Source: Sporopachydermia quercuum
Taxonomy: Eukaryota > Ascomycota > Sporopachydermiomycetes > Sporopachydermiales > Sporopachydermiaceae
NCBI GenBank assembly: GCA_001599295.1
Contig: BCGN01000004.1
Span: 128,138 to 192,137 of the forward strand
Reading direction: 5' to 3'
DNA length: 64,000 bases
Positions 34,548 through 45,302 of the stretch are shown one piece after another (the first letter of the stretch is position 1; the number at the start of each line of letters is the position of its first letter). Position numbers and translations under genes: made by a program. The notes below the pieces were generated by a model that saw nothing but the letters and a program-made list of their open reading frames with translations, had not been told where the DNA came from and made no database searches.

Positions 34548-37500
34548 CGTGAATAGTAGCAAGAATGTTGTTTTTGAATATGATATGATGTAGTGTGCAA
34601 GCTACTAGTTGTTAGAATGCAGAATCCTTCAGATAGATTCTAATGCAAATCAAGCTGTAATACGTAGTGTATTACTCTATTTTTATCTTATCTCTTTTAT
34701 GCTGATTTCTGATGAACAGGAAAGCAGCCGTTAGAATACCTTTACACTTCACTGTCTACGTAACTCTGAGCTTATCCAAATAGATGAGGTTATCGTGGAT
34801 TATGATACACAGCGTTTATGACTCTGGCAGTATTAAATATTGTCCGAGTTTTCTAGTTCAAATAGTTACTAATTTAGTAAGGGGGATAAGTGCTTTTTGC
34901 GGTCGTTAGTAATTTACACTATGTGGAAGCCTATTGGTTGATGATAAATTGAATATGATATAAAGAGAGACTTTTGTAAGGGAAATACAAATGAACCATA
35001 CAAACAGTGACTAGATAGATCGCTTTTAGTTCAGAATACAAAAAACATTTTCTGTGATTTTGGAACACCCAATCATTTCGAATTTCGGGAGAATATGAGA
35101 GACATGCTGTAGAAGGAGATGTAAACTTGAAAGGGTAAGTCTGGAGATGGAGACAGTGAAAATGTTGTATGTGTGGTATTTGACTGGAAGTTTAGAAGAT
35201 ACAGAGAAGGATAAGGGGAAGATGTTAAAAATGTACGTTTCATATTTTAAGCTAGTTTTTGCTGTTTGTTTGTTGGATTTCATCTGGCTTTATTGCAGAT
35301 AGGAACTGCTTTCACTTATTGCTAGTGAGATACGGTGAATAATCGGAGATGTACTCATATCCTGTCATAAGACACAATTAAGGCTGAGCGAAGAGGACGT
35401 TAAATCGGTGAAGCAAAACTTTGAAATGGAAGGAAAATGAATGATAATTTGAGATAATTTGAAGTCAACCGAAAAGATTGAAGAGAATTCAAAGGAGTTG
35501 CGGGAGAAGGAAGAAGAGACCATAGACCGATGTTGCGTAATTTGCAACATGGTCAGAAGCTTATTCAAACTGGCTTTCGAACTATCATATCCTGGATTGC
35601 ATTCATTGAAGATACTTTTCATATAAATTCAATCAACTAACAACGTCGCTTTCCCCATAAAGCCTCAGAAATCATTCTACTAATCAAGAACCCCACCGGG
35701 CTACCTACCTACTTTAAATTTACCACTTGCAGCGTGACAGTCTCAATATAGGTAAAGAAGTTCCAGTTCTGTGTTCATACAGTTCCAACTTTAGAGGTAA
35801 AACCGTCACAGAATAGGCTCAACCGTGTTACCATATGTTTCATATGTGCTTGCTTAATGCTATTTTAGAATTTACTGTAACGGTCTTCCCCAGACGAGAT
35901 ATCGGAGAAACTCATCGAAAGATTAACGTTAGGAGTCTCTTAAAGTTTAGACACAATCATCAACTTAAATTATCTTATGCCTAGAGTTAAACTTAAGTAA
36001 AGAAAATTTGTTTGAAATGTGGCTGTGTACCACACTATTAACTACAATACATTGAGGAAGATCGTTTGTGCACCAGAAATAGTACATTCGCTAACTGTAA
36101 ATCATATAGATTAATGGTAACTAACTGATATTTTGAAGAAAGCTTAGTATCTACTGCTAATTATAACTATGCGATAGAAAAACTAGAGTTTCTTACTTTT
36201 AGTTAAAATTGTTCTCTAGAGAAAATCTCCAAATTTTCTTTCAATGTAAGGTCGTACCTTTCTGTAACAGCGCTTACCAAAAAACTAAAGAATAGAAAAT
36301 CTCTAACCAGCATCCCATATACGTCTTTCAGAAGAAACCAAGAAATGTTTTTGGAAGGTCAAATGGTATTCTGTTTCTACAATAGCATTCCAACATATAA
36401 CTAACAATAATTAGAACCTTGACAATTCATTCTGGAGCAGCCCAGAGTTGTGGTTAATTCCTCAATAGGCAGTTAAAACATAAGGTTTGGAGATATACCT
36501 GTAACTTTGCAGTAACTTTAACTGTATCTTCAACCCCCCTTTGTTAACCTTATCAGTTGTATTAATTTTACAAAATGTTATAGTCAATGTTCTGTAATAG
36601 AGCGTGATTTGATATTAAAAATATGAACACTATAACTACGTGCTCAGGTCTAATTTAATAATCATTTAGGAAGAGTTTGAATTTTCTCCAGCTAATAGAA
36701 CTGAATTAATATAGCAGGTTAAATGTCAATTGTAATTTGAATATGAATGAAGCGTGGTATTATCTAAAGCTATCTAATGAAAGACAATATATCTTGTCTA
36801 GAGTTTACGATTTCACCTTCTGATAATCATTTGTGTATAGAGAGGGGTTGCCCGCGGTTTTCTATTCTTACAAGTAGGTTACATGAATACAGCGGAACCT
36901 TGTCTGAAATCTCCAACCTCATAATGTACGGTGTATAAACCATTTCCCTCTTAGACTTCCTATAGGATTCAAGTTTTCTCACACCACTTTGTATCTTTAT
37001 AAATTATAAGGAAAAAATTATCATAATGCACACATTCTCGTAATTATTGATTACTAGTCCCTCGTTCCTAGTCCTGTTCCCCTGAGTCATCGGATGGGTG
37101 TGAACTGTCTGGTAACACGCTAAACCAAAACCAATCACAACAGTACTACAACCACCTCCAGGCTGTACCTCCTTCTTATCGTTTTGGTCTAGATACAATC
37201 CAACGCAAAACTTTACCCAACTGATCTCTAAGTCACATAGCACTCTCTGGATAGGCCTAATAATCATCAGTTATAACAAAATATCCTGCAATATTTCATC
37301 AACATGCATAATTATTATGTGAATTTCATACACCACATCGGGACTCCTACACTCTAGACAATAATACAAAGTTGAAGTCGTCGTAAACTTTATTTATCTC
37401 TAAGTACTCTAAAAACTCTGTCAAACTCTAACTCTTATGCAAGTTTATGTATCGCTCGGAGGTCCGACTAACTAGCCAATCACTAGTGAAAATTGACATG

Positions 37501-37804
37501 TAATTAACAAATTTTACCTCCAAACCAAATTATGAGTGACCAAACCTAGTTTGTATGGTAAATAGGGGTATATTTCTGTTGTAATCTCAGTTAAATACAA
37601 AGCAAGTTTGTATAAATAACTTCCTAGCTTCCTCCTCAAATTAAAAATCAATTGTTGATGGAAAATTATTATATTCATAATACAGTGAACAATTATTGTA
37701 TTCAGTTATAACTCTTCAAGTAAATTAAATATAGAGTCAACGTTGTAATCACGGAAGCTCTTCATACTTAAGAAGAATCAATACAGTTATAAAGTATTAA
37801 AAAA
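34548..37804. other. Long intergenic region between CYC3 and the CREG-like gene
   Basis: About 3.3 kb between two divergent genes, AT-rich, with no ORF above 90 codons and no recognisable protein fragment. CTAACAACTAG on the minus strand near 34607-34617 could be the end of a CYC3 leader intron. The last 200 bp hold the promoter of the secreted-protein gene. Confidence 0.5.
37611..37618 (+). promoter_or_regulatory. TATA box of the CREG-like gene
   Basis: TATAAATA about 187 bp upstream of the start codon, within an AT-rich leader; fits a strongly or conditionally expressed secreted protein. Confidence 0.5.
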
Positions 37805-39385
37805 ATGCAACTTTCATCTACAATCTTATTCTCAGTTTTGGCTGCTCTTGCAGCTGCCTCACCTGTACCAAAATTCCCTTCTCCTGTTCCTGTTGAAGAA
37901 GCAGCAAGAGAAGCCAGAACTTTGGTCTTCAGAGAGTCATTGACCAACCTCGTGACAATTCACCAAAAGGGTAAATTAGAAGGTACTCCAGTCTCTTTTG
38001 TTGAATACTATGCTGATTGCGATAACGAAGGTTCTCCTTACATCTTATCCCTTAACATTGGCACCTCATTTAGAAACATTGCTGAAGGCTCTCCTGCCTC
38101 ATTATCAATCAGAGTTGGTGATCATCCTTTCACTGAAAGAGTTGACCCCAACTACCCAGGTGGTATTGTCACCTCACCTGCTGGATCTCCTCGTATCTCT
38201 CTCGCCGGTAAGCTTGTTGATGTCACTGACCCACTTGAGATCGTTAAGGCTGAAACCTGTTTCCTTAGAAGACATCCTGAAGCTCATGCTTGGCTTCCAG
38301 GTAACCCCATCCACAAATCCAAATGGACCAAGTTTGATGTTGAAAATGTCTACTTATTAGGAGGATTCGGAGACCGTGCTTTCATTGGAGAAGTTCCTTT
38401 GGACTTGTACAAGTCAGCTAAACCAGTTCCCAGTCATGGTCCAGATCATGGCCCAGACCATGGTCCAGATGGTGAACATGAAGAACTTCAATTAATCAAC
38501 CAATCCGAAGATGGAGCACCAGCTGCTCCTTCTAACCCATGGAAGGACTACGGAAAGCAACAAAAGAAACACTGGAAGAAGTACGGTAAGCAATGGAAGA
38601 AGAAGTTCACTCCTCCTGCAGACTCTGATGATGAAGTCGAAGAAGAAGCCATTGAGGATATTCCCAAGGGACCTGCTCCTGGTGAAGATCCTTCTAAACA
38701 CTGGAAGAAGCACGGAAAAGATTTAGGAAAGAAATGGAAGAAGCACGGAAAGGACCAAAAGAAGAAGTGGACCCCTCCTTCTGACTCTGACGATGAATTG
38801 GAAGAACAAGCCGTCGAAGATATTCCTGAAGGACCAGCTCCTGGTGAAGACCCTGCTGACTACTGGAAGAACCACGGTAAGCAAATCGGAAAGAAATGGA
38901 AGAAGTTTGGCAAGGACCAAAAGAAGAAGTGGACTCCTCCTGCTGAATCGGACAATGAATCTGATTCTGAAGATGAATTAGAAGAACAAGCCGTCGAAGA
39001 TATTCCTGAAGGACCAGCTCCTGGTGAAGACCCTGCTGACTACTGGAAGAATTACGGTAAGCAAGTCGGAAAGAAATGGAAGAAGTTTGGCAAGGACCAA
39101 AAGAAGAAGTGGACTCCTCCTGCTGAATCGGACAATGAATCTGATTCTGAAGATGAATTAGAAGAACAAGCCGTCGAAGATATTCCTGAAGGACCAGCTC
39201 CTGGTGAAGACCCTGCTGACTACTGGAAGAATTACGGTAAGCAAGTCGGAAAGAAATGGAAGAAGTTCGGCAAGGACCAGAAGGAAAAGTGGGGTTCTGG
39301 TGTCGAAGAATTCGACAAGGAAGCTGATTCTATTTTAGAGCAAGCTATGGAAAAGATCCACGATATTGCTAACCAACTCTTTTAA
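37805..39385 (+). CDS. Secreted CREG-like protein with Trp/Lys polyampholyte repeats
   Basis: A 526-residue protein. Residues 1-19 form a classic signal peptide (MQLSSTILFSVLAALAAAS, cut near SP). Residues about 30-205 match the CREG family, an FMN-split-barrel fold related to pyridoxamine phosphate oxidase: TIHQKGKLEGTPVSFVEYYADC, then SPYILSLNIGTSFRNI, PRISLAGKLVDV, CFLRRHPEAHAWLPG and FDVENVYLLGGFGDRAFIG. A short HGPDHGPDHGPDGEH linker follows. Residues about 240-510 are tandem units alternating an acidic Pro/Glu segment (DIPEGPAPGEDPADYW) with a Lys/Trp segment (GKKWKKFGKDQKKKW). No KR dibasic Kex2 site is present in the repeats, although KK is common. CREG proteins are secreted or lysosomal glycoproteins, usually not enzymatic. 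The repeat tail is unfamiliar to me; a wall, aggregation or host-surface role is only a guess. Confidence 0.82.
   Translation: MQLSSTILFSVLAALAAASPVPKFPSPVPVEEAAREARTLVFRESLTNLVTIHQKGKLEGTPVSFVEYYADCDNEGSPYILSLNIGTSFRNIAEGSPASLSIRVGDHPFTERVDPNYPGGIVTSPAGSPRISLAGKLVDVTDPLEIVKAETCFLRRHPEAHAWLPGNPIHKSKWTKFDVENVYLLGGFGDRAFIGEVPLDLYKSAKPVPSHGPDHGPDHGPDGEHEELQLINQSEDGAPAAPSNPWKDYGKQQKKHWKKYGKQWKKKFTPPADSDDEVEEEAIEDIPKGPAPGEDPSKHWKKHGKDLGKKWKKHGKDQKKKWTPPSDSDDELEEQAVEDIPEGPAPGEDPADYWKNHGKQIGKKWKKFGKDQKKKWTPPAESDNESDSEDELEEQAVEDIPEGPAPGEDPADYWKNYGKQVGKKWKKFGKDQKKKWTPPAESDNESDSEDELEEQAVEDIPEGPAPGEDPADYWKNYGKQVGKKWKKFGKDQKEKWGSGVEEFDKEADSILEQAMEKIHDIANQLF
38536..39300 (+). repeat. Coding tandem repeat, 162-180 bp units
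   Basis: Units begin at tattcc(c/t)... 38659, 38821, 39001 and 39181; spacing is 162, 180 and 180 bp, after a degenerate first unit from 38536. The 38941-39060 and 39121-39240 blocks are identical, and 38881-38940 differs from 39061-39120 at a single base. The last unit diverges at its 3' end. This points to recent unit duplication or gene conversion. Confidence 0.9.
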
Positions 39386-40466
39386 GCTTGCTTGGGATAG
39401 TTTTTCTTGCTTTTAATTTTTTATGATTTTGTTTTAGATATGTATGGTTTAGGGGTAATTATTTTGATATAATACAGATTATGTTGATGCTTTAACAATC
39501 TCAAGTAGTTTTCTTACCTTGATATTAATTGTAAACTTCAATAACGAGTTGCGTTTTGCATTTGTTATCGGCAAAATCAATATATAGTCTGATATTGCCA
39601 GAACTCATTCATGTCTGTAGGCAACTCTCCTTCAATCACCTTATAATCTATTTCATATATTTTGCTTCATTTTATTCAATAAACTTGATGAATATACAAT
39701 TACAGCGGGCATTACAAGAAAATGAAAAATAATAACTTTCAGTTGCTGCTGCACTCTCATAGGATTATTGTCTCTTGTCACCTTCAATATCTTCTCTCTA
39801 AATGTTTTATGTTTGCCAGATCTCAGTCCCATAATCGACCAAACTCCTCTGAATTGATCTTACTAGGTATTTAATAAATAGATCATGATACAGCTCTCAA
39901 ACAAAACTAAGTAGCTATTAAATCATTCATATTATCTCCAGACAATTGCTCTTTAGCTAGTTTACTCCTTCACTTTTATTTTGTATTTCAAAACGGGGGT
40001 CTCACGAGATAATTAATTGCTAAGCCACACAACCCATGGGGTGATTGCGCTATCTTGCTCAAACTTTGTATCACAAGATAAACGTGAACACAAAATCTTA
40101 ATTCAGATTGTACAGAATGGTAGCAGAAAAAGAAAACCTTTTCAACCAGTGAAAAATGAATAATTTCACTTACTAATAGATTTACCTGCTGTTCAATCAG
40201 GCGAATAGATATGACATATAACGAGTAAGACAAAGAGCAATATGAATAATAATACATTGTACTATAATTCACAATTTTGAATAGAATTTATATTCCTCTC
40301 GTATTATATTTTCTCGTTTATCGATATCTTAGGAAGGAAACAGGGCTTATCGTCTGGATATTCTTACATCACACTATCTTTTAATAGGAAGCACAGCGAT
40401 AGCTTTTTGGCATAAATTTTCGATTGATTTGGGACAAACACAGACACAGGAACAGGAACAGACAAA
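39386..40466. other. Intergenic region
   Basis: About 1.1 kb, AT-rich, no supported gene on either strand. Confidence 0.5.
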
Positions 40467-40914
40467 ATGAGTTTGACAGAGAATAATAAGAAATTAATTA
40501 GAGGAGCATCTGCTATAGGCGTTGTTGCATTGACTATCTATGCTATAAGCAAATGTCCTACAGTGTACAGTTCACTTTCAGGATGGTTTAACAAAAGCGT
40601 TGAAGTTGAGGATGCTTCTATCAAAGGGTTTGAAGGTGATATTGTAAGTGCCAACGATGAAACATTGAGAAACTGGCTAGCAAAGGTACGTAATAGATTT
40701 CTATTTTGGAAAGGTAGGAGCGAGCTTCATAGGATGAGTTCCTTTTTTATTTTTATTTTTTATGCAAGTTTGCACGTGCTAATTATGCTGTAATTATAGC
40801 ATATCTATAGATCAAGGATCAATACTAACTACTAATCTTTAGAATGATATTTACCCACCAGCAGGTACTACTGTTGAAGAACTACGCGGCCTGGTGAAGT
40901 CATTGGCTAATTAA
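40467..40914 (+). CDS. Small membrane protein with an Ish1/LEM-like motif
   Basis: A 96-residue protein from two exons: 40467-40685 and 40843-40914. The donor is GTACGT; the intron ends with TACTAACTACTAATCTTTAG. The N-terminus has one membrane helix (ASAIGVVALTIYAISKC). The C-terminal part after splicing reads ETLRNWLAKNDIYPPAGTTVEELRGLVKSLAN, split here by the intron after K; the pattern (LRxWLxxxxI, P, TxxELxxLVxS) is that of the Ish1/Msc1 motif, a short helix-extended-helix related to LEM and SAP folds. Ish1-type proteins sit at the nuclear envelope or in ER/mitochondrial membranes and bind DNA or other partners. Unspliced, the frame ends in a spurious hydrophobic tail. Confidence 0.72.
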
Positions 40915-41588
40915 GAAATAATTAATGAGTAAATGTGGTGTGAAAGGTTAAACAGTTGGNGATCGATTGAGAATTTTTAATAACTGCTGCCTGAATAGTA
41001 ATGATAGAAATGTATCCTAAGAGTAACCCACCAGTAAAGATATCAGTAGAGGTGTCAGTAGACGCAAGGAAGGGGAAAAGCAGTATCAATGAATGCCTAA
41101 TACCAGTAATTCGTTTCGATTTATTCTCGTTTCTGATATTCATTTAGTTTAAGATCTTCAGGTTGTTGTTTTGTTACCTTGGGATTTATCAAATCTCCTT
41201 CAGTTTGAAGAAATCCAAACTTTCCTGTTTTAAGGTCGACTTTTACTTTAAAATACGACAGCGGTTCAAATCCACACTGTCCTCTTATGTAGGTAAATCG
41301 AATGTGTGATATGCCTGAGGTGGTTCCTGATCAGCATTGAAGCTACCATTTTACTGTTAGTTGTACTAAAGTATTTCCACTGACAGAGATTATAATTAAT
41401 ATCCGAAAATAGCTATCATTATCAATACTAACTAAGGATGTAGAGTTCATGTCGTATCTTCTCTTTCAAGTATAGTTATACAAAATGATTATTAATTTTT
41501 CACCAACCGAGCTTTCCTTTCACTATCAAGTTTTCTAGTAGCGAACTTGATATTCCCTATATTTTATTTTCTATTTCTTTTATTTCTT
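40915..41588. other. Intergenic region
   Basis: About 670 bp, no supported gene. One N at 40960. A T-loop-like ggttcaaatcc occurs near 41267 but without a tRNA around it. Confidence 0.5.
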
Positions 41589-42810
41589 CTATTTTTTATT
41601 GCTAACTTTTCTTTCCCATTGCTTTAACCCTCTAACAAACAATTCCTTATCTACTCCTTGGACATAATCATCTACATATACAAAATGAACCCCATACTCT
41701 TCTACTTCATTATTTCTCATCTCATCGTCAAAGAATACCATCTCCTCAAATTCATCGCCTGTGACTTTACCCAGTCTTCTGAAATGTGCCTTTTTTGACC
41801 CTGTTCCCCATTCCATATGGTCAAACCATTGAATGGCAGGTTTATTGTTGATGAACAGTCCTTGTAGAATAGCTTGTGCAGTATCAGGAGTAGGCGTTCT
41901 GCTGGCAGAAACAACTTTCACACCTTTGGTTTTCAGATGGATTATTATTTCTCGGACATCGGGAAAGAAATCTACTTCAGTGTTAGCTCTATCTTTCACT
42001 TTACCTCTAGATGCTATGATAGGAGTATATAGGCAATCGCAATAGTGCTGAAAATGTTAGTATCAGAATCAGATATTTGGTGTAAAGTGGAGAGTTGCCG
42101 ATAGGGCGTTGATAGGAAAAGATAAATGAGAATATAAATGGCATAGTAGTTGAGAGAATAAGCCTTTGGATATCGAATGAAGGGTATAGTACAGAGTGAG
42201 CGACAGTTCAGCAGAAAGTGATGAGGAATGATTGAATTTTTGAACATTGAATTGACTTGCTGTATTGGAAGGTAATATAAGTTGTACAGCTCATTTGAAC
42301 ATATCCAAGATTCTATAGAGCAACTCAATCCCGACTGAATGGCTAACAATTAGTTCCCGTTATCCAGACAGTTCATCCTTCATCCAATGGATCACTATGT
42401 TGATACCAACAGAAACGAAAAATCTAATGCAATTTTTTTTGCAGATTATAACGAATCTGTCCTAACTACTGCGGAAAGTCATTTATGAAACTATAGAATG
42501 TACTTGATATGATTTAATGCTCTGAAGAACACACCAATCACTCGTTCGTACCCTCCATTGCCATTGTACAGTCATATCTCCATTCTACCTTGAGCTCATC
42601 TCAGCAAATCAAATACTTACAGCTAATCTTTTGGTTAGTACCCTTTGAAACAAACCCTCAAACTGAAAAAATGCTACACGTAAGACTATTCATAACATTC
42701 ATCGTCTTCTTCTTCTACTTACGCCATAATGTATAATCAAGGTCAAATACAACTACCTTTGGATAGCTAGTGATATCCAATGAATCAAAATCCGTATTGT
42801 TTCTGCCCAT
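41589..42810 (-). CDS. Mg-dependent acid phosphatase MDP-1 (yeast YER134C type)
   Basis: A HAD-superfamily phosphatase of 182 residues, close to the 178 of yeast YER134C. Exons on the minus strand: 42810-42723, a 2-nt exon at 42622-42621, and 42047-41589. Exon 1 ends FDLDYTLW plus one base (C); the catalytic aspartates are D23 and D25. The donor is GTAAGT. Direct joining to exon 3 shifts the frame and hits a stop after 13 codons. Inserting CT makes the codon CCT (Pro30, conserved as WP in MDP-1) and continues HYCDCLYTP, which aligns with the yeast CYCDTHL. Exon 3 has VVSASRTPTPDTAQ (motif II) and MVFFDDEMRNNEVE (motif III). The family is thought to remove phosphate from glycated or sugar-phosphate proteins. 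An in-frame upstream ATG (42870) would add a hydrophobic leader; I prefer MGRNN. Confidence 0.85.
42621..42622 (-). other. Predicted 2-nucleotide microexon of the MDP-1 gene
   Basis: On the gene strand the order is TACTAAC (42640-42634), CAAAAGATTAG, then CT, then GTAAGTATTT. CT is thus bounded by a consensus branch point plus TAG acceptor on one side and a consensus donor on the other. It is phase-correct and supplies the last two bases of a conserved proline codon. An AG five bases closer to the branch (AAAAG) must be skipped; using it would give a stop. Confidence 0.75.
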
Positions 42811-43927
42811 TGTGAAAAAAATGGATAGGTGATATGCAGCTAGTGAGATTAAGCCAAAACGTAGAGCCATTATTTGATTGACGAAGCAAATCAAATGAAA
42901 ATAATGGAAAAGGCGGAGGAGAAGAAGCGGAAGTAGGGAAAAGAATGAAAGAGAGGAAAGATGAGACTGCAAAAGAAATTTAAGGTTATTATTTAAAGTT
43001 TGGAAATAAGTGGATGATTATACATTGACTTCAAACAGTTACTTAGAATGATTATTTGTTCTACTATGTTTTAATCAGAGCTATACTAGGAGTAGATATT
43101 CTTGACTGAAATAGGAAGTACTGGGAGTTCTAAATGTTTTGTACTTTTTGAGTCAGATTAGTCAGAGATCGGAGGCATTGAAGTATCAAAGGAAGAGGCA
43201 CTAACTACTGTTGGGTTATCTAGATCAATTCAAGCTTTTTAACTTCAAACTCAAAATAAACTTGAGGTAACTTAATCCTACAATCCCGCAAGAAAATGAC
43301 ATGAGAGTGCTGCAATAATGAAAAGTTTATCAATTGTATATAGCAAAATTTACAGCTTTTTAGTAATAAAATAGGGGAACTAACTTTCAAAAAACGGCCT
43401 TTTTCATTATTTGCAGTCATTTCCGAAACGTTTTTTGATTCAGTTTGATGACTAGCACCTGGTATCAAATAAACCTAAATAACTCCGATGCATTAAACTC
43501 GCATTTCTGCACAATTTTATTTCCTGCCNTTAAACTCAATTATCAGCTCCGAAACAACTAAATAACTCTTTCTTCTTTCTATTCATTTCATTCTGAAAGT
43601 AATACAAATATAGCATGAAAATACGTAGAATGAGCCATTTTCAATCTTATTGTCGTGCTTTAACTATGTTGGCCATGATTTGCGTATCAGTATACATATT
43701 TTTTCCCAGTAGTTAATGGATTCACTAAAATGACATACAGTGCTGATCCGGTGGTCTATGTTTTAGTAACTATCACCAACATATTAACGGAGGATCACTG
43801 ACCAGAATTCATGAACTTGACAATGTTTTGACCCTATTTGCCCCAGCAGAAATGCCGTTTCTTGTTTTATCGATTTCTCGATCATCGTCTGCATTGAAAA
43901 TCCCGACCCTTCCTCCCCAGTAGGCCT
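42811..43927. other. Intergenic region
   Basis: About 1.1 kb, AT-rich, no supported gene. One N at 43529. Confidence 0.5.
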
Positions 43928-45012
43928 CTAAACAGTTCTGAATACCTCCATTGGAAAATCAATCAGCTGCAAGTCCTTTATTTCAATATCATCAAACTGA
44001 CATAATGAAAGAAATGTTTTCCTTCTTGACTTATAAACATCATTTTTAGACTGATCTGTTCGACGTGTATGGCTCTTACTACTTCTACTACCATTAACAT
44101 CATTGCCATTCGTATCTGTCTCATGGCATCCTAGCAGGTAAGGCAAATTCTCATCATACAGCTGTAGAACCTTTTTTATCTGATAGCTGTAGCTTGTATT
44201 TATGAGTTCTGGAGTTTCTATTAAACGTTCAAGTTCTTTCAGTTGGATGTTTGTTGCTCTTTTATGAATTTCCTTAGTACTTGCTGATAGGTAGGTTCTG
44301 CGGTGATCAGTCCCCTGGATAGCCTCACCATCAGCATCGCTATTATTAAGATCAAATTCATTAATTTCGCTATTCCTCCTATTAAAATTTTTATTCTCAT
44401 TATCGCGGCAGTTTTCATACTCTTGACAGTGTTCGTTCTCATATTCGTAATGTGATATTATAAGAGATACCACTGTCTTGTTGAACGCAATATAGACATA
44501 CGGCAGATTGAACGAAACTCCTGGAGCAAAATTAATGATTTGAGGATAGTTATATGTAGAGGTTGCATAGTCGTAGATGGTCCTTGCTGAATATAGATAA
44601 CTCATTTCCAAGCTTGATTCCTTTTCTCTTTCTCTTANCCTTTCTCCTTCTCCTCCTGCAGTTGTACCTATCCCTATTCTTACTGCTTTATCTCTGCCTA
44701 ACCCTTTCGAGGCTAATAAATTACCAAGGAAAAACCAACCAAGAGAAAAAAACCTTTGTTGTGAAACAGACTGCTGTAGCACTTGAATTGCAGGATTTGT
44801 TTGGTTCAATTGATAGTATATGACTGCTAGGTTGTAGAGTTGTTTATATGATCTTGGTAGTTGTTTGAAAGACATGATTGCTTCGTGGTATAATTTTGAA
44901 TCGTAGTATCGGACTGCTTGAGCCCATTTTTGACGCTAGATTGTTAGAGAGAGTCGATAAAATTCATTATAATGAGTAGAAATTCAGAAAATATAAATAC
45001 CTTATAAGCCAT
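43928..45012 (-). CDS. TPR protein resembling p67phox/NoxR
   Basis: Two exons: 45012-45001 (only MAYK) and 44935-43928, total 339 residues. The intron begins GTATTT and ends CTCTAACAATCTAG. The joined start KWAQAVRYYDSKLYHEAIMSF with YNLAVIYYQLNQTNPAIQVLQQSV and FFSLGWFFLGNLLASKG follows the N-terminal TPR layout of p67phox and fungal NoxR (W..AL..YD...F..AL..F, FN.GVI...LG...KA...Y..A, A.AYFQ.GV). The next part, IINFAPGVSFNLPYVYIAFN, resembles their IDY..LGL.FKL...EV.FN segment. NoxR activates fungal NADPH oxidase with Rac. The C-terminal half is Asn/Glu-rich and unrecognised, without SH3 or PB1 domains that I can see. An ambiguous base sits at 44638 in a Glu/Arg-rich stretch. Similarity is moderate; it may be just a TPR protein. 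Confidence 0.5.
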
Positions 45013-45302
45013 TTTGTTAGGAAACGTGCTTTATCTGGTTACTAGATGTTCTCTTGATAGTTGATAGTATCTTACACTATGATCATGTATTGTGATCATT
45101 TATTATTTACATTCCTATTGTAATATTTTCCTTAATCTCAAGAATCTCAGAAAGATAAATACAATTGTTTATTTATTTCATCAATCCATCAATTATATAA
45201 AGCAAGGATATAAATTACTTACAATGTTTTCTATATGGCGTGTCATAATGAATGCCCATTGCTCATTCATCTGTAACACATTTGAAACGCAGTACAGACC
45301 CT
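45013..45302. other. Short intergenic region
   Basis: About 290 bp between two minus-strand genes; terminator of ERG28 and promoter of the TPR gene must lie here. Nothing else visible. Confidence 0.4.

Noticed and set aside
41230-41300. Possible tRNA because of ggttcaaatcc
   Set aside because: No T-stem pairing, no anticodon arm and no acceptor stem could be formed around it.
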